DNA of 64,000 nucleotides from Saprospiraceae bacterium (GTDB lineage: Bacteria; Bacteroidota; Bacteroidia; Chitinophagales; Saprospiraceae): NCBI GenBank assembly GCA_016787575.1, contig JAEUUO010000019.1, positions 1 through 64,000 of the forward strand, in the 5' to 3' direction. The notes beneath the pieces were generated by a model, which searched no databases, was not told the DNA's origin, and was given only the letters and a program-made list of their open reading frames with translations. Shown piece after piece: positions 6,956 to 15,400 of this stretch (positions are counted from its first letter, which is position 1; every line of letters starts with the position of its first letter). Both the position numbers and the translations under genes were made by a program.

Positions 6956-7903
6956 ATGTTACCTGAGCGCTTGGCTTTATCCGGTACAGATTTTCACTTT
7001 AAAAATCAGCAACAGGTTTACCGGGGAAAAGTACGGGATGTCTACGATATTGGCGATAAGCTTATCATTATCACAACAGATCGCATTTCTGCCTTTGACC
7101 ATATTTTGCCAAGGCCCATTCCCAGAAAAGGACAGGTTTTAAATCAGATTGCAGCCCATTTTCTTGACGCGGTCAGCGATCTTTGCCCGGTTTGGCTTGA
7201 AGAGGTGCCGGATCCAAATGTTTCCGTTGGTAAAAAATGCAAGGGAATCCCTATAGAAATGGTCGTTCGTGGGTATTTAGCAGGACATGCATGGCGAACG
7301 TATAAATCAGGGGGAAGAGAATTGTGTGGTGTCAAATTGGAAGAGGGTCTGTGTGAGAATCAAAAATTGACTAAACCCATACTGACTCCAACTACAAAGG
7401 CCAGCGAAGGCCATGATGAAGACATTTCAGCAAATGAACTTGTCGACAGACGGATTGTGAGTAAAGATTTGTGGGAAGAAATGGAAAATCTGGCTTTTAA
7501 ATTATTTGAAAGGGGCTCAAGCATCGCAGATAAGCAAGGTTTGATATTAGTAGATACCAAATACGAGTTTGGCCTTTACGATGGTAAACTGATATTAATG
7601 GATGAAATCCACACACCAGACAGTTCCCGATATTTTGAAAAAATGGATTATTTTGAAAAGTTTGAAAGCAATCAGGCACCTACCCAATTATCAAAAGAAT
7701 TTGTTCGTGAATGGTTGATGGCACATGGTTTTCAGGGAAAGGAGAATCAAATCATGCCAGAAATGCCGGATTTATTTGTGTGGACAATTTCAGAACGTTA
7801 CATCCATTTATACGAACGCATCACAGGGAAGGCATTTATTAAATCCGATGAAACCATTCCGGTTAAAGAGCGCATAGAAACAAATCTTGCAAAATATTTT
7901 TAA
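6956..7903 (+). CDS. purC: Phosphoribosylaminoimidazole-succinocarboxamide synthase (SAICAR synthetase)
   Basis: This enzyme joins CAIR and aspartate using ATP in de novo purine synthesis. The 315-residue length fits the longer eukaryote-like PurC variety. Motifs seen are VYRGKVRDVYDIGD (ATP-binding loop), TDRISAFDHILP, GIPIEMVVRGYLAGHAWRTY, the TTKASEGHDEDI substrate motif and ILVDTKYEFG near residue 200. It stands alone among the pur genes here. ATG 6956 gives the standard N-terminus. No terminator is seen before ssrA. Confidence 0.95.
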   Translation: MLPERLALSGTDFHFKNQQQVYRGKVRDVYDIGDKLIIITTDRISAFDHILPRPIPRKGQVLNQIAAHFLDAVSDLCPVWLEEVPDPNVSVGKKCKGIPIEMVVRGYLAGHAWRTYKSGGRELCGVKLEEGLCENQKLTKPILTPTTKASEGHDEDISANELVDRRIVSKDLWEEMENLAFKLFERGSSIADKQGLILVDTKYEFGLYDGKLILMDEIHTPDSSRYFEKMDYFEKFESNQAPTQLSKEFVREWLMAHGFQGKENQIMPEMPDLFVWTISERYIHLYERITGKAFIKSDETIPVKERIETNLAKYF

Positions 7904-8001
7904 TTCCCGGAACTTTAAACACACTGCATTCGTTTTCTTTTTACGATTTAAATGTAAATTGATTTCCGCACGATAAATTCTATGTGCACACCATAATAAT
8001 T

Positions 8002-8367
8002 GGGGTTGTATTGGAATCGACAGGAAATGTAATGGTTTAGTAAGCATGTCGTAGGATGATAGCACGCTACGTAAAAAACGGGTATCGACTTTTAAATGGC
8101 AATACTTCTTTTGCTGTTGCAGCTTAATTCTAGTAGTTAATTTGCATCTGTGTCCCGGGATGGATGTCTGATATATTCCGCATGACACATCATAAAACAT
8201 CAGGCTGGATGCTTAATTGTCCCGCTTAATCATCGAGAAAGAGGGAATAAGGTTTGGTAAGCTCGTTTTCTAAGCTCCACCAGATCTGACAAGTAAATAG
8301 AAAACTAAACATGTAGAAAGTTAAATGATTCTTTCTCTGGACGCGGGTTCGAATCCCGCCAGCTCCA
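8002..8367 (+). ncRNA. ssrA: Transfer-messenger RNA (tmRNA)
   Basis: The 5' GGGGTTG (8002-8008) pairs with the 3' CAGCTCC (8360-8366) to give the seven-pair acceptor stem, with A8367 as discriminator; CCA is not encoded (CGA follows). The 3' end has the T-arm CGGGTTCGAATCCCG and the 5' end the D-like segment GGAATCGACAGG. The reading frame GGC-AAT-ACT-TCT-TTT-GCT-GTT-GCA-GCT-TAA (8098-8127) gives tag GNTSFAVAA, with the AA ending expected for Clp/FtsH-dependent degradation. An AAT codon directly before would add an N if translation resumes one codon earlier. Length 366 nt is normal. It rescues stalled ribosomes together with SmpB, which is not in this window. Confidence 0.95.
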
Positions 8368-8370
8368 CGA

Positions 8371-8410
8371 AATTCAATTAAGAATTAGAAATTAAGGATT
8401 AAAAATTAAG
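8371..8410. repeat. AT-rich dispersed repeat, copy 1
   Basis: A low-complexity stretch of alternating AATTAAG/AATTAGA-like words follows ssrA. Its reverse complement resembles the stretch at 15901-15954. The gap 8368-8484 holds no gene. Confidence 0.6.
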
Positions 8411-8484
8411 AGCATTTTGTAGCATTGTTTTGGTCCTGAATGCTGTTTTTAATTTCGTATAAATTAACTTAATTTATAACCTTG

Positions 8485-10059
8485 CTAGTTTTGAGTTTTA
8501 TAAATTACCTTGCTTATCCTTGAGTTTAAATAAGAAAAACTAATAAAGTAAATTCCTGGAGGCAAAATACTTAAATCAATTTCATTTTCATCTAATTGTG
8601 CTTTTTGTTCAGACCACATGGTTTGTCCAAGATAATTAAACACTTCAATTTTGACTTTTTGATTTGATGGAAAATTGGTGCTTCTAATTTTGATTTTACT
8701 TGTGAATGGATTCGGTTCGATATAAAGTTGTGCTGTTGCATCAAGCTGGTTGGTTTTTACCCATGGATGTGCACAACTTCTCAAATTGTCATTGTAAAAC
8801 CAATTTACTTTTGATGCGTATTCTTTTAATAGTTTAATAGCACTCAAATGATTTCCTTTAAAATCCCTTGCATACGTAAATGCAAAATCGGCACTAGTAA
8901 TTCCATTAGCTTCTAGAAAATCATCCTTCTTTGCTAAAAGACTATGTTCTATATTCTTAGGGGAAAGCCCAAGCTGTGTCCAGCCGGTGTCGAATGGATT
9001 TCCAGTAAAGGCATATTTTGAAGAATCTTGACTGGATGGATTGTAGCCGCTTCCGCCTCTGGTTAAATGAGTGGCATCCCTCCAACTTGCATTTAAAAAT
9101 CTATAATATTCAACGGCACTTGAAGGTGTTCCGGTGGCAGGAGGGAAGTTGCCATTATTTGAATTATAGTACATAAATGTATGAACAGGGGAATCAAATA
9201 TTAAGCAGCCTTGTACAGGAGGATTAACGCCATAAACTAAATCCGTGTCAGATGAATTATAAGAATATGCTAATTGGTTCCCAGTATCATAACCTATGTA
9301 ATCGTCAGATGAATTGCCAATTTTATAATCAGTTAATAAGCCTAAACAAAAATCTTCATAATATGATTTTGATCTGTTGTAGATAATAAATTTAACAAAA
9401 ACAGTTTGATTTAAAGCAGTATCCAATGAATTTTTGAAACCATAAACAGTGCCATGTATTTCAAAATATAAAGGCTCTCCATTGCTATTGGTGTGAATGG
9501 ATTTTGAATCATTAAAGATAAAATAGATTGCTTGATCTCCACATACGATTGGGTATTCACCTTTTTCAGGTTCATAGATTTTATTTCTATTTAAATCTTC
9601 GAATGGGGCTAATAATTTTGCTTCACCATTTGCTTCATTTCCATTGCCTGGCCAGTCTTTTATGGAATTTGGAGTTTGGTATCCCGGGGTCATATAATTT
9701 CTTATATGATTGGTGATGTCACTTTGATTGATTTTCCATGTTCGATTGTATTTATTTATATATGAACTATCACTGTAATCAGTAGCAATGGGACCATAAA
9801 AGAAATCGGATTGATTTCTAAATGTATTGGCTGCCACCTTTAAATCTCTATTGCCATTATAAGCCGCCATCCATAAATTGGATTCGTTTATTGTGTTCCT
9901 CTTGCTTCCTTTTGGAACTTCAAAGCCATTTCTAAAAAGTCGCCCATCTGCACTCACTGAAGCTTTAACGTCATTTATATCCAGAAATTCAATTGTTTGA
10001 CTTTTGCTTACTGGATGAAAGAGTAATAAAGAAATAAAAACTTTTAGTAATTGTGACAT
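8485..10059 (-). CDS. Large secreted protein with T9SS type A sorting domain
   Basis: The 524-residue protein has an N-terminal signal peptide (about residues 1-20, ending VSKSQ) and a C-terminal T9SS sorting domain of about 75 residues: YIEPNPFTSKIKI, KVKIEVFNYLGQTMWS, and LPPGIYFISF followed by a basic end. The body has repeated aromatic, Asn- and Gly-rich stretches such as GDQAIYFIFNDS, FEIHGTVYGFKNS and FVKFIIYNRSK, a pattern I have seen in Bacteroidota secreted proteins of unknown function. It should be exported by Sec and then moved across the outer membrane by the type IX system. No enzymatic domain is recognised. Stands alone. Confidence 0.8.
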   Translation of the reverse strand: MSQLLKVFISLLLFHPVSKSQTIEFLDINDVKASVSADGRLFRNGFEVPKGSKRNTINESNLWMAAYNGNRDLKVAANTFRNQSDFFYGPIATDYSDSSYINKYNRTWKINQSDITNHIRNYMTPGYQTPNSIKDWPGNGNEANGEAKLLAPFEDLNRNKIYEPEKGEYPIVCGDQAIYFIFNDSKSIHTNSNGEPLYFEIHGTVYGFKNSLDTALNQTVFVKFIIYNRSKSYYEDFCLGLLTDYKIGNSSDDYIGYDTGNQLAYSYNSSDTDLVYGVNPPVQGCLIFDSPVHTFMYYNSNNGNFPPATGTPSSAVEYYRFLNASWRDATHLTRGGSGYNPSSQDSSKYAFTGNPFDTGWTQLGLSPKNIEHSLLAKKDDFLEANGITSADFAFTYARDFKGNHLSAIKLLKEYASKVNWFYNDNLRSCAHPWVKTNQLDATAQLYIEPNPFTSKIKIRSTNFPSNQKVKIEVFNYLGQTMWSEQKAQLDENEIDLSILPPGIYFISFSYLNSRISKVIYKTQN

Positions 10060-10076
10060 ATGTTTTTCGTTTACTA

Positions 10077-10152
10077 TTTAAACGAATAGAGATAGATTTT
10101 GTGAACATCAATGAATACGATGTCTCAAATATGAGATTGTGAATCGTTTAAA
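10077..10152. other. Widely spaced inverted repeat with an inner hairpin
   Basis: TTTAAACGA (10077-10085) and TCGTTTAAA (10144-10152) form a perfect nine-base inverted repeat with a 58-base spacer. The spacer holds a second small stem, TCTCA-AATA-TGAGA (10123-10136). The element lies upstream of the minus-strand gene ending its transcription unit at 10059 and next to the terminator at 10155-10188. Confidence 0.5.
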
Positions 10153-10154
10153 CT

Positions 10155-10188
10155 AAAAACCCTCATCAGAAATTGACAAGGGCTTTTT
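10155..10188 (-). terminator. Rho-independent terminator of the cysteine-rich lipoprotein gene
   Basis: On the minus strand AAAAAGCCCT pairs with AGGGTTTTT across a 15-base loop; one C is bulged. The stem is followed by a T-rich end. It lies 22 bp beyond the stop codon of the 10210-10593 gene. Confidence 0.6.
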
Positions 10189-10209
10189 GATTTTGTATTT
10201 GTTGCTTAC

Positions 10210-10593
10210 TTAATGGCACCGACCAATGCAAGCCATATAATTCCGTATTGCTTGTTGCATGCACCTATCGCGATTTGGGGGTGCAACATGGTTGCAAATA
10301 TTGATATGGGTTGCCAATTTTCGTCCACAAGTTGCACGACAGCCCGAAGGAGTTGGCAAATGATAATTTGCAAATGTTATTGCAGCTAGATTAAACGAAT
10401 CATTGGCCAATGCGACGGTATCCAATGCTTGAATGTAAGCCAGCTCACTCAATCCAGCAATTTGGGCATCTTTTACAGCGATTGCTTTTTCAAGAGAGTC
10501 CAATCGTGGACCCCAATTGGGTATAGCTTCTTTTTTTGTACAGGATGATAAAAGGATCATGAGGGATGAAAAAATTGCAATTTGGTTTTTCAT
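10210..10593 (-). CDS. Small lipoprotein with cysteine-rich C-terminus
   Basis: Starting at ATG 10593 the protein has 127 residues, with a lipobox LSSC at about residues 15-18 (MKNQIAIFSSLMILLSSC). A longer frame exists upstream but only this start gives a clean signal peptide. After the cysteine come KKEA, a short coiled-coil-like helix (LDSLEKAIAVKDAQIAGL), and a C-terminal 45 residues with six cysteines (GCRATCGRK, INICNHV, RCMQQ, ACIGRC), suggesting paired disulfides in the periplasm or at the surface. No family is recognised; function unknown. Confidence 0.7.
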   Translation of the reverse strand: MKNQIAIFSSLMILLSSCTKKEAIPNWGPRLDSLEKAIAVKDAQIAGLSELAYIQALDTVALANDSFNLAAITFANYHLPTPSGCRATCGRKLATHINICNHVAPPNRDRCMQQAIRNYMACIGRCH

Positions 10594-10794
10594 AAAGTAA
10601 ATTTTAGAAATGAATGGATAAATAATTTTGAACAATGCAAAGTTGAGTTGTTGCGCATTCCAAGGCAATCCGCTGAAAGAGCCATTTTTTTAATGGTTCT
10701 TTCGAGCCAGTTTAATGTTAATAGCATGGAAAATGAATTTCTAGATAGATTCATGGGTTCCTTAGCTTATAAATTAAATTATCGGCTTATAAAA

Positions 10795-10832
10795 CGATAT
10801 TTGGATATATCGGTAATTTATCCGATATTTGG
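10795..10832 (+). promoter_or_regulatory. Palindromic operator candidate in the satD-like promoter
   Basis: ATATCGG (10807-10813) and CCGATAT (10822-10828) form a seven-base inverted repeat with an eight-base spacer, ending six bases before the ATG at 10835. The 9-mer CGATATTTG, a near match to a -7 box, occurs at 10794-10802 and 10823-10831, so the palindrome overlaps either the transcription start or the -7 element. The downstream protein carries a helix-turn-helix, making autoregulation plausible but untested. Confidence 0.5.
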
Positions 10833-10834
10833 GT

Positions 10835-11449
10835 ATGGAGAATTCCAAAATACTAGCCGTACTTACGGGAGATATTGTAAATTCAAGAAAAGGGGAAGCC
10901 GCTTCCTGGATGCTGGACCTTAAATCTTCGCTTAATTTATTTGGCAAAGAACCCTTGGATTGGGAAATTTATAGGGGAGATAGCTTTCAATTGTTAGTTC
11001 CGGCAAAGAAAGCTCTTTATGCTGCAATACTCATTAAAGCAGCATTAAAACAATTTCCCAAATTGGATGTGAGAATTGCAATTGGAATAGGAAATGTTAG
11101 TTACCGGGCCGCAAAAATCACAGAAGCTTCAGGAGATGCTTTTTTGCGTTCAGGCGCCTGCTTTGATGCTTTGAAAAAGCAAACCTTGCGTATTTCTTCT
11201 GAAAATGATGCATTGAATGAATGTCTTAATTTAATGTTTGATCTGGCGCAATTGACCATGAATTCCTGGAGTGTCATTGAAGCACAGAATATTCATACGG
11301 CCATGTTGCACCCTGATAAAAGTCAATTGGAACTAGCCCAAATACTTGGCAAGTCTCAAAGTTCTGTGAGCGAAGCACTCAACCGGGGTGGTTTCGAAGA
11401 AATCTTGAAAATGGAACGGTATTATCAACAGCAGATTTTAAGTGTATGA
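10835..11449 (+). CDS. SatD-like protein: cyclase-like N-domain plus helix-turn-helix
   Basis: The 204-residue protein belongs by pattern to the SatD family, named for an acid-tolerance locus of streptococci. The N-terminal 125 residues show LTGDIVNSRKG (Asp13), IYRGDSFQLLV (Asp49) and VRIAIGIGNV followed by SGDAFLRSGACFDAL, the order and spacing of a class III nucleotide-cyclase fold with both metal-binding aspartates. Residues 160-195 hold a helix-turn-helix (ELAQILGKSQSSVSEALNRGG). The TTG at 10829 is rejected in favour of ATG 10835. The gene overlaps the DUF3307 gene by four bases, so the two are translationally coupled. The cyclase comparison is my reading of motifs, not a known activity. 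Confidence 0.75.
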   Translation: MENSKILAVLTGDIVNSRKGEAASWMLDLKSSLNLFGKEPLDWEIYRGDSFQLLVPAKKALYAAILIKAALKQFPKLDVRIAIGIGNVSYRAAKITEASGDAFLRSGACFDALKKQTLRISSENDALNECLNLMFDLAQLTMNSWSVIEAQNIHTAMLHPDKSQLELAQILGKSQSSVSEALNRGGFEEILKMERYYQQQILSV

Positions 11450-12162
11450 TTGAGTTATTTTTAAAAATCCTATTAGCGCATGTATTGGGTGATTTTGTGT
11501 TTCAGCCAGAGAAGTGGGTCGCCGATAAAATGGTAAATAAACAGCGATCTGTTTATTTGTACTGGCATTTGTTAGTGCACCTGCTCATGCTTGTTATAAT
11601 GCTTCAATTTAATGGATCTTATTGGTTAGGTGTCTTAATTATTGTGCTTTCTCATGGAATTATTGACTTGATTAAATTGCATTTACAATCCCGTATCGAC
11701 CATCGAATCAACTTTTTTATGGATCAGTTGGCACATGTATGCATCTTGCTTTATGTTACTTCGATGTATGGTACGTTGGAGTTTTCACTGGATTGGATTT
11801 ATCAAACAAAAACAATTTTATTTCTACTAGCTGTAGTATGCGTAAGCTTTGTATCTGCTATCATAATGAAGGTCTTAATCAGTGCCTGGAAAATAGATGA
11901 AGAAAATGAATCAGACAGTTTAAAAAATGCAGGTAAGTACATTGGGATTTTAGAAAGACTGTTGGTTTTTGGATTTATCATTTTAAATCAATGGGCTTCT
12001 ATTGGATTGCTCATTGCAGCCAAATCGGTTTTGAGATTTAATGATTTATCTCGTGCCAAAGACAGAAAACTGACAGAGTATATTTTAATTGGCACATTGT
12101 TGAGTATTAGCCTGGCAATTCTATTTAGCTTGTTGTACAATTATTTTGTCAAAATAGTATAG
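11446..12162 (+). CDS. DUF3307 membrane protein paired with SatD-like protein
   Basis: The 238-residue product begins with the DUF3307 pattern LLAHVLGDFVFQPEKWVADK, continues with a YLYWHLLVHLL segment and LSHGIIDLIKLHL, and has a conserved FMDQLAHV. About six to seven hydrophobic segments are visible (for example around residues 40-75, 95-110, 120-145 and 210-235), so it is an inner-membrane protein. Histidines and aspartates sit within or beside the membrane segments. The start overlaps the satD-like stop (ATGA at 11446), and this pair recurs in other bacteria as far as I know. Function unknown. Confidence 0.8.
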   Translation: MIELFLKILLAHVLGDFVFQPEKWVADKMVNKQRSVYLYWHLLVHLLMLVIMLQFNGSYWLGVLIIVLSHGIIDLIKLHLQSRIDHRINFFMDQLAHVCILLYVTSMYGTLEFSLDWIYQTKTILFLLAVVCVSFVSAIIMKVLISAWKIDEENESDSLKNAGKYIGILERLLVFGFIILNQWASIGLLIAAKSVLRFNDLSRAKDRKLTEYILIGTLLSISLAILFSLLYNYFVKIV

Positions 12163-12351
12163 CTGGCACCTCAAAAGAATTTAGCAATTCAAAGTTCAAT
12201 CCAACATTCTTAAATACATTTTTTGTATTGACTTATTAATGGATGTCGTTTCAATTAATTGGAAACCTAGTAAGGCCAATTATTCTGGTTTAAATTGTTA
12301 GGAACAGGAAAAATAAATTTGGATTATCATGGTACAATGAAATTATTTTAT

Positions 12352-12359
12352 TATATTTG
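12352..12359 (+). promoter_or_regulatory. Promoter -7 element of the Fn3-repeat gene
   Basis: TATATTTG matches TAnnTTTG; a second perfect match TAAATTTG lies at 12314-12321. The gap 12163-12394 is otherwise AT-rich and holds no gene or clear terminator. Confidence 0.5.
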
Positions 12360-12415
12360 AAATTGAATGATTGTTTTTGTGCTGTATCTGATCAATGATT
12401 AATAAACCGCAGATT

Positions 12416-15400
12416 ATGAATTCATTTTCTTTCAAAGCCTTAGTTTGTTCATTCACATTTTATATGTTATTGAGCTCTGAACTAATAAGTCAATCTTGTA
12501 ATAACTTGAAAGCAGAAAATATAGAAACTGGTTTTGATTGGGGAGCATCGTTCAATGTCAATGTATCAGTTGAAAGACATCGGTTTAGTGTCTTTAGGCC
12601 AAACAAGACTGAAATCAGATATCGCAAAGATGGTACATCAACCTGGACAAATAGAAGCGCAGCAGGTCGTTTAACTTCATATTGGCCTTCGATCGAATAC
12701 AGTTACGATTGTTTGATTCAATTTCTTTTGCCTGCTGATGGGAGTTTATATGAGATGCAAGCCAGATTGGATTGCGACACTGAAGGAACCGGCAATTGGG
12801 TAAATAAAAATTTTAGAATGCCCTGTTCAGCCGATCGTACGGATGATCTTGAATTTGTTGAAGGCAATGTCATTACGATTGAGGATGATTATGCTGATGA
12901 AGGATGGTTAAGTGATGATGAAGGGCGTACGTTTTTTAGAAAAGTAAATTTTCAAAATGGGAAAGTTGTGTTTTCTGATTTGGCTGAAAATTATCCATAT
13001 CAATACAAACAAAGAATCCGATGCGATAATCAAAGCTGGTCCAATTTTTCCAATACAGCAGAAACTATATCAGAATGCAATAAGCCAAGAAACAATGAAA
13101 TTAGTTTCAATCTTAAGCAAATGGATTCCAGGCTTGAAGTAACTTGCGCAAAACCTGCGACTCTTTTTGAATTTAAATACAAAAGAAAAGGAAACAGTCT
13201 TTGGTATTCATCTAATGAAATCAGCAGATCAAATTTTACCATTCCGGATGTTTTAAGTCCCGGTGATACCTATGAAGTTCAATGCAAGGTTGCCTGTGGA
13301 CAATGGAATACTTGGACAGAATATTCCAATGTGATTGAGTATACAGTCCCCGTAGATTGTTTGAAGCCTGTTTCTGATTTTGGATCTAAAGATATTACCA
13401 ATCACGAGGCGACTCTTTATTGCAGGGGCGATCATCAGGGTGGGGTTGTAGAAGGCCATCTTTTTAGATATAGAAAGACTTCAAACCCAAATTGGATTGA
13501 ACGTGAATCGGTTTCAAATTCGTTTACCCTGTCTAATTTGGATCCAAATTCAGAATATGAGTTTGAGGTACAACACCAATGTGTGGCGAATTTTAATAGC
13601 AGGTGGTCTGACACAAAAATGTTTACAACGGATCGCAATTGTGAACCGACATCTGGTGCGATAAGTATCATCAATGTTTCATATACATCGGCATTGTTGC
13701 GCTGCAGTCAAACAGAACGGGAAGGTTATATTTGGGAAGTTAAACGAGTCGTTGACGGACGAAAAATTTTAACTACCAGCTTACAAACCGATAATGAGTA
13801 TTTGTTGGAGACCTTGGAACAAGGAGAAGAATATGAAGTTCGATTAAAATTATACTGCAATCCGGATTATTCTAATTATACTGAACCTGTTTCGTTTACA
13901 ACACTGACTTGCAATGTTCCTGAAATGAATGATGTTTCTGTAGACAACATTACAAATACAAGCGCCTATTTTAATTTTGCTGGAAACATTCTTGAGGGAA
14001 TCGAATGGCAATATCGCAAATCTGGAAATGCAAACTGGAAGAAATACAACAGCAGGGTAAACTTAACATTAATAGATAGTCTTGTCGCAAATACAGATTA
14101 TGAATATAGATGCAGAAGCAAATGTGAAGACAATCCTGCAAGCTATAGTGATTGGACTGAAATTCAGAATTTTAAAACCAATTGTGACGCATTTATAGAA
14201 AATTTTAGTGGGGTTGGTATAAATCAAATTACGGTACATGCAAATAACGCTCATGCCGATGAGTACAGCTTTAGATACCGAATGAGTGGATCAGGTTTGT
14301 GGACGCAATCACAAAGTCAACCGCAGAGGCAATTTACTGCGATAAATTTAATGCCTGATACGGAGTATGAATTTCAGGTTCAAAGTTTTTGCAATAATTT
14401 GTTTTCTTCCTGGTCTGAAAGTGCATTTATGAGTACGGATGAATTAATGGTTCAACCGTGTGCCAAACCCAATAGATTAAATGTCGCCGCCACAAATATT
14501 ACCAGCTCCAGCGCTCGTCTTAATAATTTCCGAAATGATGTTGATGCTTATTACTTCAGGTATTTTGATGGAGCAAATTGGATTACCAGTTCGGAATTAA
14601 ATGTTGGCTATTACGATATCAATTCTTTGCAAGAAAATACACGTTATTATTATCAGGCAAGGGTAAAATGTGGCAATACTTTAAGCGAATGGTCAGATAC
14701 CCTGAGATTTAGAACATTGGAATCAGTGGTTTCTTTGGCTTCAGGTTGTTTTGAACCTTACACATCTCAGTTAGTTCCTCTGTTGATCACTACCAATTCT
14801 GCATTGTTGCTTTGCGATGAGGATGATTCTGAGCTATTTCAATTTAGATATAAAGACAGCAGTTCAACTGTTTGGATTGAAACTATTTCTGATGTCTCAA
14901 ATAGAAATCAAATAAGTGGATTAAGTCCAAATACTGTTTACGAATTTCAATGCAAGTTGTACTGCAATGGCAAATTTGGGCAATATTCTGGATCAAGATA
15001 TTTTAAAACACAATCAATTGCTCCATGTGTGGAGCCAAGTACTGATAATTTTATAATACTTCGTGCAGGGCCAGACTATGCACAAACATATTCATTAAAT
15101 TTAAGTAAGAGATATCAATACAGGTACAGGCCAATTGAAGACTCAATTTGGACTTATACAGATACAAGTTTTAGAGCATTGAAAATCATCCCAGAGTTAA
15201 AATACGCTACGTCTTATGCTATTCAGTTTAGGCATGAATGCAATGCAAATCAAATGACTGATTTTTCAAATGTAAAGTTATTTTCAACACTTCCGTTTTG
15301 TCCATCTTTATCTCAATCTTCAATTTTAATAAAAAATATTGAAAAGAATGCCGCTGTTTTGCAATTGAATTCAACGGCAACAGCTCATTTGATTCGAATT

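Noticed and set aside
7808..8200. Antisense frame of 130 codons over the end of purC and ssrA
   Set aside because: It lies over purC and the tmRNA, whose acceptor stem, T-arm and tag frame are clear; the peptide is without recognisable features.
10582..10923. Plus-strand frame running from the lipoprotein start region into the satD-like gene
   Set aside because: It overlaps two better-supported genes on opposite strands and codes for no recognised domain.
12163..12394. A small gene or RNA in the gap before the Fn3 protein
   Set aside because: Only short frames and no paired structure of note are visible; two -7-like boxes explain the conserved-looking AT-rich part.
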